The notes under the pieces: generated by a model | Database searches by the model: none | Told to the model about the DNA's origin: nothing | The model's input: the letters and a program-made list of their open reading frames with translations, nothing else | DNA from: Thermoplasmata archaeon | GTDB taxonomy: Archaea; Thermoplasmatota; Thermoplasmata; Thermoplasmatales; Thermoplasmataceae | Assembly (NCBI GenBank): GCA_021835185.1 | Contig: JAKBQO010000045.1 | Coordinates: 1-10,459 of the forward strand | Direction of reading: 5' to 3' | DNA: 10,459 nt | Program-made: the position numbers and the translations under genes | In this document: positions 5,247-10,459 of the stretch, piece after piece | How the letters are laid out: each line of letters starts with the position of its first letter | Numbering within the stretch: position 1 is the first letter of the stretch

Positions 5247-6261
5247 AGGTAGATAATCTGGATATTGTAACATCTATAAGTTTTATATCCTCTCTGAGAG
5301 CGGATTTGCCCCCAACAGAATAGGTATTTTTATCATCCTTTACAAAAAATGTTTGTCTCACTCCGTTAATTCGTTCTGTTTTAATTATTTCACATTTTAA
5401 TGAAATATTTTTATTATTAATTATACCATTTAAATCGGCTTTCAATTTAATATTATTAGTAAGATAATAATCTATAATATCGCATGTCAGCCATATATTA
5501 TTTAATTTATAATGAATAAAGTTTTCAGGATAAATTATATATTTTGATGGTAGCCAGATATCGTAAAAAAAATAATAACTTAAAACATGTAACAGCTGGT
5601 CTTCCTCAAGATATATTGAGTAATCCATATTTTCTATACCACTTTTTAAATTTGACAAAATGAAGTTTCTGTCAACAAGTACCATTTCCATGGGCTTTTC
5701 TAAACGTTTTTTTAATATCACTCCGGGAGGCACTGTTTTTAATTCATTGTCATTTGTATCATCGAAAAGTACAAGTGCAACAGTAATGCCTTTTTTTAAA
5801 GCTGAGTTTATAAATTTTCGTACGTTAACAAATGAATCATGTGATAATGCCATTATAATTTCATTTTTAGCAGAGTAAATCATTGATATTATTCGCTCGG
5901 TTACATTTTTATTACCCTTGACAAACCATATATATGGTTCCTTTAAATCTTCAGTTTCCCTGTGTTTTTCAACATAGCTTTCAAACTCATTCACATAATT
6001 GTCAAGCCATATAATTTCACGTCTTAATACTTGGGAAACAGGAACTGCCCGGTATAAATGCCTTTTCCCCGTTACTGTGTCAACGAAACCTTTTCCCTCC
6101 AGGGATGAAAATAGGTCATATATTCGGGGTTGAGGTACCCCCGCTATTTTAACTGTTCCTGTGGCTGTATTTGGACCTTTCAATAATAAAGTTTTATAGA
6201 TCTTTATTTCATAGTTTGATAACCCAAAACGTTTTAATTCGTCGAATAAATCCGCATCCAT
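5245..6261 (-). CDS. TrmB-family sugar-responsive transcriptional regulator
   Basis: A 338-residue archaeal regulator. Residues about 5-75 form the TrmB winged helix-turn-helix: L-S-N-Y-E-I-K-I-Y-K-T-L-L at 14-26, the recognition region V-P-Q-P-R-I-Y-D-L-F-S-S-L at 42-54, then E-G-K-G-F-V and the wing G-K-R-H-L-Y-R-A-V-P. A linker helix follows (about 85-105), then a phospholipase-D-like domain from about 110 to 235 (I-I-M-A-L-S-H-D; G-I-T-V-A-L-V-L-F). The C-terminal beta domain ends Y-S-V-G-G-K-S-A-L-R-E-D at 314-325. This is the full layout of sugar-binding TrmB proteins, which control sugar ABC transporters and glycosidases and release DNA on binding their sugar. Its position between the transporter and GH1 genes suggests it controls both. 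It has its own TATA-like box; the ligand is not deducible. Confidence 0.92.
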   Translation of the reverse strand: MDADLFDELKRFGLSNYEIKIYKTLLLKGPNTATGTVKIAGVPQPRIYDLFSSLEGKGFVDTVTGKRHLYRAVPVSQVLRREIIWLDNYVNEFESYVEKHRETEDLKEPYIWFVKGNKNVTERIISMIYSAKNEIIMALSHDSFVNVRKFINSALKKGITVALVLFDDTNDNELKTVPPGVILKKRLEKPMEMVLVDRNFILSNLKSGIENMDYSIYLEEDQLLHVLSYYFFYDIWLPSKYIIYPENFIHYKLNNIWLTCDIIDYYLTNNIKLKADLNGIINNKNISLKCEIIKTERINGVRQTFFVKDDKNTYSVGGKSALREDIKLIDVTISRLST

Positions 6262-6278
6262 TTATATATTATCAGAAT

Positions 6279-6289
6279 TTTATATTTAA
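6279..6289 (-). promoter_or_regulatory. TATA-like box of the trmB gene
   Basis: The minus strand reads TTAAATATAAA, close to box A, centred about 23 bases before the ATG at 6261 and lying in the 34-base gap after the OppD-like gene. The spacing fits a leaderless transcript, so the regulator can be made separately from the transporter operon. No terminator-like T-run follows the OppD-like gene, so read-through is also possible. Confidence 0.5.
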
Positions 6290-6295
6290 TATTTA

Positions 6296-7279
6296 TTATA
6301 TCATTTTTTTCCATGCCGGGTATCTAAAACATCTGTACAGGTGATGTTCCATGTTTATTGACCGGAGCTCTGGATGTGCAAGCGAACATTGATTTTCTGC
6401 ATATATACACCTATCATAAAAATAACAGCCACTGTTTTCCCTGTTTGAAAGATTTATAGTGCTTCCTTTTATTATTGACTCCTTATTTATCTTCATCCCA
6501 ATTCTCGGTATGCTTTTTTCGAGTGAATAGGTATATGGGTGTGCAGGGCTATTCAATAAACTATCATAGGAACCAGATTCGACTATTTCACCAGAATACA
6601 TCATTATCATCTCATCTGATATTTCAAATAATATTGACAGGTCATGGGAAATAAATATCATTGTCATTCCGAGGCTCCTCTGTATTTTTTTTATATCAAC
6701 AAGGATATTGTGTTCGACAACCACATCGAGACCGGTGGTTGGTTCATCAAGTATAACAAGTTCTGGAGATAAAATCAATGCCATTGCTATCACTACCCTC
6801 TGCCGCATGCCTCCTGACAATTCATGTGGATAGTTATCTAGAACATTATTATTAAGTCTTACAAGTTTTAATATTTCATCGATTTTTCTATCCTGTTCAT
6901 TTTCGTTATTTATATTATGAGCCATCATCATATCATAGAACTGAAATCTTATTTTTTTAACAGGGTTCAATGCGTTCATTGCCGCCTGTGGTATAAAAGA
7001 ATATTTTACGCCTCTCAGTTTTCTCAGGTCATTGGGCTTCGCATTTAAGATATTAATTCCATTGAATATTATATTTCCTCCAGTAATCTTCCCAGGATAC
7101 TTTAAGGAATTATATAATGATGAAGCCAATGTACTTTTACCAGAACCCGATTCTCCTGCAATTCCAAGTATAATATTTTTCTGTACAGAGAAATTTATAT
7201 TTTTTAGAATTTTTGCAAAACCGGTTTCCATGTAATATCCAGCATTTAAGTTGTTAACTTCAAGAACATAGTTGTACAT
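6296..7279 (-). CDS. Opp/Dpp-type ABC transporter ATPase, OppD/DppD-like
   Basis: A 327-residue nucleotide-binding subunit. Walker A is G-E-S-G-S-G-K-S-T (42-50), the Q-loop glutamine is Q98 in I-P-Q-A-A-M-N-A-L-N-P-V, the signature is L-S-G-G-M-R-Q-R-V (154-162), Walker B is L-V-I-L-D-E-P (174-180) and the switch histidine is H212. After the ATPase core comes the Opp/Dpp C-terminal region with cysteines C285, C291, C298 and C317 (C-Y-F-Y-D-R-C-I-Y-A-E-N-Q-C ... R-C). This four-cysteine pattern ligates a [4Fe-4S] cluster in recently solved Dpp structures. The protein pairs with the OppF-like ATPase on the cytoplasmic face to drive import. It is the last gene of the operon, one base after its partner's stop, with its ribosome-binding site inside that gene's end. 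Imported sugar oligomers rather than peptides are inferred from the neighbours. Confidence 0.93.
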   Translation of the reverse strand: MYNYVLEVNNLNAGYYMETGFAKILKNINFSVQKNIILGIAGESGSGKSTLASSLYNSLKYPGKITGGNIIFNGINILNAKPNDLRKLRGVKYSFIPQAAMNALNPVKKIRFQFYDMMMAHNINNENEQDRKIDEILKLVRLNNNVLDNYPHELSGGMRQRVVIAMALILSPELVILDEPTTGLDVVVEHNILVDIKKIQRSLGMTMIFISHDLSILFEISDEMIMMYSGEIVESGSYDSLLNSPAHPYTYSLEKSIPRIGMKINKESIIKGSTINLSNRENSGCYFYDRCIYAENQCSLAHPELRSINMEHHLYRCFRYPAWKKMI

Positions 7280-7280
7280 T

Positions 7281-8069
7281 TTATATCCTCTTATATGGAT
7301 TAGGTGCAGATTCTATTAATTCTCTAGTATACCGATCCACGGGATTTTTTATTATATTATCTGTATTGCCTTCCTCAACTATTTTCCCATCGTGCATCAC
7401 ATATAATCTATCAGTAATCATACTTACGGTATTCAAATCATGTGTAATATAGATTATACTTAAATTCAGATTATCCCGGATAGTTTTTAATAGGTTTAAT
7501 ATATCTATTCTTACGGAAACGTCAAGCATTGATACAGGCTCATCAGCAATCAATATTTTTGGTTCAACTGCCAGTGTCCTTGCAAGATAAACCCTTTGCC
7601 TCTGGCCACCCGATAATTGATGTGGGAATTTGTTCTTATAATATTCCGGCGGATCCAGCGTAACCATATTCAATAATTGATTTATCCTTTCGTTTATATC
7701 ACCTTTATATTTTATTAAAATTAAGGGCCTTTTGATATGCCATTCCACTGTATGATTTGGATCCAGTGATGCGTATGGGTCCTGAAAAACCATCTGTATA
7801 TTTTTTCTATATTTTTTAATTTTTCCTGATTTATATTTAGTAATATTTTCATCATTGAAATATATGCTCCCAGATGTTGGTCTATATAGTAAAACAAATA
7901 TTTTCGCCAGAGTACTTTTACCGCTTCCACTTGCACCAACAATGCCGATTAATTCTCGTTCATTCAATTCTATATTAACATTATCAAGTGCTACGACATT
8001 TCTGCCCTTTATAATTCCTTTTTTTGAAATAAATATTTTAGATAAGTTCTCAGTTCTCAGTATACTCAT
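7281..8069 (-). CDS. Opp/Dpp-type ABC transporter ATPase, OppF/DppF-like
   Basis: The second nucleotide-binding subunit, 262 residues from the preferred start. Walker A is G-A-S-G-S-G-K-S-T (45-53), the Q-loop lies in M-V-F-Q-D-P-Y-A-S-L-D-P, the signature is L-S-G-G-Q-R-Q-R-V (152-160), Walker B is I-L-I-A-D-E-P (172-178) and the switch histidine is H210. The V-F-Q-D-P-Y-A-S-L-D-P and A-D-E-P-V-S-M-L-D-V-S-V-R stretches are typical of OppF rather than OppD. A longer reading from 8102 is open, but the ATG at 8069 follows an AGGTGA ribosome-binding site at the right distance and gives the usual N-terminus (M-S-I-L-R-T-E-N-L-S-K-I-F), overlapping the permease gene by 20 bases. Unlike its partner, it stops after the ATPase core (S-A-P-N-P-Y-K-R-I) and lacks the C-terminal cysteine motif. 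The order F before D is the reverse of the classical operon. Confidence 0.93.
   Translation of the reverse strand: MSILRTENLSKIFISKKGIIKGRNVVALDNVNIELNERELIGIVGASGSGKSTLAKIFVLLYRPTSGSIYFNDENITKYKSGKIKKYRKNIQMVFQDPYASLDPNHTVEWHIKRPLILIKYKGDINERINQLLNMVTLDPPEYYKNKFPHQLSGGQRQRVYLARTLAVEPKILIADEPVSMLDVSVRIDILNLLKTIRDNLNLSIIYITHDLNTVSMITDRLYVMHDGKIVEEGNTDNIIKNPVDRYTRELIESAPNPYKRI
7285..7290 (-). promoter_or_regulatory. Ribosome-binding site of the OppD-like gene, inside the end of the OppF-like gene
   Basis: The minus strand reads GAGGAT, five bases before the ATG at 7279 and overlapping the last codons of the upstream gene. It supports translational coupling within one operon mRNA. Confidence 0.55.
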
Positions 8070-9009
8070 TAATTTCACCTTTCTTATTTTTTTTGCTATC
8101 AAATCTCCTCAATGAAGGGTTTCCAATTTCATCCATACCAAAATTTAACAGTATAAATGAAAACATTAGTATTGAAATCATGAAGCTTGGGGGTAAAATC
8201 CACCACCATAATCCGGTAAGATATGCTTCATTATTTATTGCCCAATAGAGCATTGTACCCCAATTTATCTGTAAAAGGTTCCCAACGCCTAAATATTCTA
8301 CAAAAGTTAACCCAAGTGTGCCGTACATAGCTGTGAAGAAAAAGTTTGATACTATAACCGGAAATATGGCCCTTATAATCTGCCTGAATATTATACTTAA
8401 TCTGGATTCGCCTATTAGCATTGATGATAATATGAAATCTCTCTTCGCTATTGATAAAGTTATCGATCTGAAAGTTCTTGCACCAAATGCCCATCCGGTT
8501 ATTACAAGTATCAGTATTGTTGGTAAATACCCGAGGGATTCGTGAATGCCAAGAAAATACGAGCCAAAAAGCATAATCAATAGGACACCTGGTATTATTA
8601 GAAATATATTTATGACCCCAGAAACAATATTATTTACTCTTTCTGATGCGAAACCCGCACTTATGCCAACAAAAATGGATATAAATGTACCCATAAAGCC
8701 AACTGCAAAACCTACAAGTAATGTTGGTGCTGCACCATAAAATAGCTGTGAAAAAACATCCTGGCCATATACAGTTGTGCCCAGTAGATGAGCATATGTT
8801 GGTGGTGCAGATCTTGCAAACTCATATTTATTTGGATTATATGGTGCAAAAAATTGGCCAAGCACGCTAAAAATTATCATTCCAACCAATATTACAAATC
8901 CCGCTTTCGCCTTATTGTTAATTAACAACAGTTTCAGAGGTTTTATTATTCCGTGATATTGTAATTGAACTTTATTTAAGAAACTATCTTTAGATGCGTC
9001 ATTATTCAT
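8050..9009 (-). CDS. Opp/Dpp-type ABC transporter permease, DppC-like
   Basis: A 319-residue membrane permease with six likely helices at about 36-54, 97-121, 128-150, 162-180, 213-235 and 272-290. Typical DppC signs are F-F-A-P-Y-N-P-N after the first helix, H-L-L-G-T-T-V-Y-G-Q-D-V-F-S-Q-L-F-Y-G-A at 74-93 (family form: HxLGTDxxGRDxxSRLxxG), and the cytoplasmic EAA loop around 191-217 (D-F-I-L-S-S-M-L-I-G-E-S...) that contacts an ATPase. The C-terminus, L-N-F-G-M-D-E-I-G-N-P-S-L-R-R, resembles the GLxEIxNPRLR ending common in carbohydrate-transporting members rather than the GDxLRDxLDPRLR of peptide permeases. That is a modest hint at sugar substrates. It overlaps the DppB-like gene by one base (TAATG) and has a GGAGG ribosome-binding site. 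It forms a heterodimeric channel with the DppB-like protein. Confidence 0.92.
   Translation of the reverse strand: MNNDASKDSFLNKVQLQYHGIIKPLKLLLINNKAKAGFVILVGMIIFSVLGQFFAPYNPNKYEFARSAPPTYAHLLGTTVYGQDVFSQLFYGAAPTLLVGFAVGFMGTFISIFVGISAGFASERVNNIVSGVINIFLIIPGVLLIMLFGSYFLGIHESLGYLPTILILVITGWAFGARTFRSITLSIAKRDFILSSMLIGESRLSIIFRQIIRAIFPVIVSNFFFTAMYGTLGLTFVEYLGVGNLLQINWGTMLYWAINNEAYLTGLWWWILPPSFMISILMFSFILLNFGMDEIGNPSLRRFDSKKNKKGEINEYTEN
8075..8080 (-). promoter_or_regulatory. Ribosome-binding site that fixes the OppF-like start
   Basis: AGGTGA on the minus strand, five bases before the ATG at 8069 and inside the 3' end of the DppC-like gene. It favours the shorter 262-residue protein over the start at 8102. 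Confidence 0.65.
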
Positions 9010-10019
9010 TATTCTCCCTCCTCCCTTATTCTGGGGTCAAAAAATCCGTATAATATATCAACTATTGCATTACCTACTAATACTGCTATAATTACCATCA
9101 AAAATATACCCTGAATCAGGGGGTAATCTAGAGAATCTATTGCCGTCATCATATACAGGCCAACACCAGGATATGAAAAAATTGATTCTTCTATTATAAC
9201 ACCGCTCACTGACAGGCCTATTGACATTGAAAATCCGGTTAAATTTGGTAATATTGCATTTCTATATGCTATTCTGTTTATCTGCTCTTTCCTTAAACCA
9301 AGAGTTTCGGAAAATTTTATAAAATCACTGTTAACATTAGGGATAATATTATTTCTCATGCCTAACACCCATCCACCTATAGATGTCAATACTATTGTTA
9401 ATATAGGTAAAATCGAGTGATATATTGCACTTATTATGAATGGTAAATTGAATCCTATATTTACTGTTGAACTATATGCACCACCAATGGGAAATACACC
9501 ACCACTCACAGAGAATACATCAAGTATTATAAAGGCGAGAACAAACGCAGGGAAAGATGCCATGAACATTGAAAAGAGATCAATTGATAAGTCCTTAACC
9601 GTGTTTCTATTAATGCCTGCATACCGTCCCAATCGATTACCGATAAAAAATGATATAGCTATTGAACTTATTACCAGATACAGCGTCCATGGTAACGCTT
9701 CTCTTAATATTGAACTTACAGGCTCCGGGAAAAATGCTATGGAAACACCCAGATTTCCATTTGCTAAATCTTTTAAGTATTGAAAATACTGGATATACAT
9801 AGGTGCATGTGATATACCATATTCGGCCTCAAGCTGATGCTCATATATAGGATTTATTGATGCACCGCCTTGCTTTAATATGGATAGATACACAATTTCT
9901 GCTGGATTTCCAGGGATTAGTCGGGGTAATAAAAAATTTAATGTTATTGCTCCGTATAAAACTGCTAGAAACGCAATGATCTTTTTAAAAATATATTTAT
10001 AGGGTATCATCATATTCAC
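9009..10019 (-). CDS. Opp/Dpp-type ABC transporter permease, DppB-like
   Basis: A permease of up to 336 residues. Family signs in order: the first helix (about 11-32) followed by L-P-R-L-I-P-G-N-P-A at 31-40; an external domain with Y-G-I-S-H-A-P-M-Y-I-Q-Y-F-Q-Y-L and L-A-N-G-N-L-G-V-S at 85-93; helices near 111-130, 148-170, 192-222, 262-280 and 302-325; the EAA loop at 232-258 (D-F-I-K-F-S-E-T-L-G-L ... A-I-L-P); F-S-Y-P-G-V-G at 281-287; and the ending D-I-L-Y-G-F-F-D-P-R-I-R. The outermost start is a GTG at 10019, one base after the binding-protein stop. ATGs at 10013 and 10010 are equally plausible, and AGTGA nearby is only a weak ribosome-binding site, so the first residues are uncertain. 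It pairs with the DppC-like protein to form the membrane channel. Confidence 0.92.
   Translation of the reverse strand: MNMMIPYKYIFKKIIAFLAVLYGAITLNFLLPRLIPGNPAEIVYLSILKQGGASINPIYEHQLEAEYGISHAPMYIQYFQYLKDLANGNLGVSIAFFPEPVSSILREALPWTLYLVISSIAISFFIGNRLGRYAGINRNTVKDLSIDLFSMFMASFPAFVLAFIILDVFSVSGGVFPIGGAYSSTVNIGFNLPFIISAIYHSILPILTIVLTSIGGWVLGMRNNIIPNVNSDFIKFSETLGLRKEQINRIAYRNAILPNLTGFSMSIGLSVSGVIIEESIFSYPGVGLYMMTAIDSLDYPLIQGIFLMVIIAVLVGNAIVDILYGFFDPRIREEGE
9017..9021 (-). promoter_or_regulatory. Ribosome-binding site of the DppC-like gene
   Basis: GGAGG on the minus strand, seven bases before the ATG at 9009 and within a longer purine tract at the end of the DppB-like gene. It supports this start and translational coupling. 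Confidence 0.6.
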
Positions 10020-10020
10020 T

Positions 10021-10459
10021 TTAATTGTCTTTCATCCTCCTCTTTTTTATGTATATAGATGATATCCCTGCTATGGCGGCTATTGCAATAATTCCGGCTA
10101 CAATGTAATAATCTTTATAGCTTGTTGTGTTAATATTCTGTTTTGAATAAAGATGTAGCATTACAACTTCCATAGGCCCTGGATACCATGGCATAGGTAT
10201 CCAGTACGAATTGTTTTGGTTGGGGAATCCTCCAATAGAACTGTTAACGTATTCATACCAATCGGCAGAATATACTAGTGGTATCATTGGCATCTGGTTC
10301 AACATTATATTTGCCATATTATTAACCAGTACTTTCTGTTCTGAAGCATTGCTGGTTTTTGAGAAATTGTTGTAATAGTTCATGAAGTCTGTTTGTGTAT
10401 AGTTCCATCTTTCCTCATTTACACTTGCAGTTTTCCCTATCTTTGTTAAGTTACCGATT
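10021..10459 (-). CDS. Family-5 extracellular solute-binding protein, C-terminal 145 residues, membrane-anchored
   Basis: The 3' end of the operon's binding-protein gene. The frame is open to the right edge, so the ATG at 10383 is internal. Visible signs of family 5 (DppA/OppA-type): R-W-N-Y-T-Q-T-D-F-M-N-Y-Y-N, a helix rich in A-S-E-Q-K-V-L-V-N-N-M-A-N-I-M, then M-P-M-I-P-L-V-Y-S-A-D-W-Y-E-Y at about 57-71, which corresponds to the P-x-I-P-L-x-x family signature before the C-terminal lobe. The protein ends with a linker (N-I-N-T-T-S-Y), one hydrophobic helix (Y-I-V-A-G-I-I-A-I-A-A-I-A-G-I-S-S-I-Y-I) and a K-K-R-R-M-K tail. A C-terminal anchor, rather than an N-terminal lipid anchor, is how Sulfolobus holds its Opp-class sugar-binding proteins on the outer face, including the cellobiose and maltose systems. 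This supports an oligosaccharide importer, though peptide binding is not excluded. Confidence 0.9.
   Translation of the reverse strand, partial: IGNLTKIGKTASVNEERWNYTQTDFMNYYNNFSKTSNASEQKVLVNNMANIMLNQMPMIPLVYSADWYEYVNSSIGGFPNQNNSYWIPMPWYPGPMEVVMLHLYSKQNINTTSYKDYYIVAGIIAIAAIAGISSIYIKKRRMKDN

Noticed and set aside
9436..9783. Plus-strand 115-codon ORF opposite the DppB-like gene
   Set aside because: It is an antisense shadow of a conserved permease and has no ribosome-binding site or recognisable domain.

Overview
The window is AT-rich (roughly one third GC by hand count over most of it). Small promoters lie directly upstream of start codons, and the proteins are archaeal in type: a DUF973 membrane protein, a TrmB regulator, a LacS-like GH1 glycosidase and an Opp/Dpp-type transporter whose binding protein has a C-terminal membrane anchor. 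This points to a thermoacidophilic archaeon of the Thermoplasmatales (Ferroplasma/Acidiplasma/Picrophilus-like). That placement is inferred from gene families, not from a marker gene. Every convincing gene is on the minus strand, so the story reads from right to left.

Right half (10459 to 6296): a tightly packed ABC importer operon. In transcription order it encodes the C-terminal end of a family-5 solute-binding protein, a DppB-like permease, a DppC-like permease, an OppF-like ATPase and an OppD-like ATPase. Junctions are one-base gaps or short overlaps with internal ribosome-binding sites. Middle (6261 to 3018): a TrmB-family sugar-sensing regulator, a GH1 beta-glycosidase and an SGNH esterase closely resembling Geobacillus acetylxylan esterase Axe2. 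Each has its own TATA-like box just upstream of the ATG, so these transcripts are probably leaderless or nearly so. Together this looks like a locus for taking up acetylated beta-linked oligosaccharides whole, then deacetylating and hydrolysing them in the cytoplasm under TrmB control. The substrate is inference.

Left part (3017 to 1): beyond the esterase is a GC-rich, frame-disrupted island (about 2640-3017) that looks like the decayed 3' end of an IS605/IS1341-type tnpB and contains several inverted repeats. Next comes an orphan C-terminal protein fragment, then about 300 noncoding bases holding a perfect 8-bp inverted repeat around a TATA-like core. After these lie a seven-helix membrane protein of unknown function, a 360-base gap with a 58-codon plus-strand ORF resembling the N-terminus of SDH-family Clp-fold proteases, and a DUF973 membrane protein. 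The window ends inside the N-terminal domain of an M13 (neprilysin/PepO-like) metallopeptidase.

The esterase gene is visibly richer in GC than its neighbours and abuts the transposon remnant, which suggests it was acquired horizontally. No rRNA, tRNA or CRISPR array was seen.
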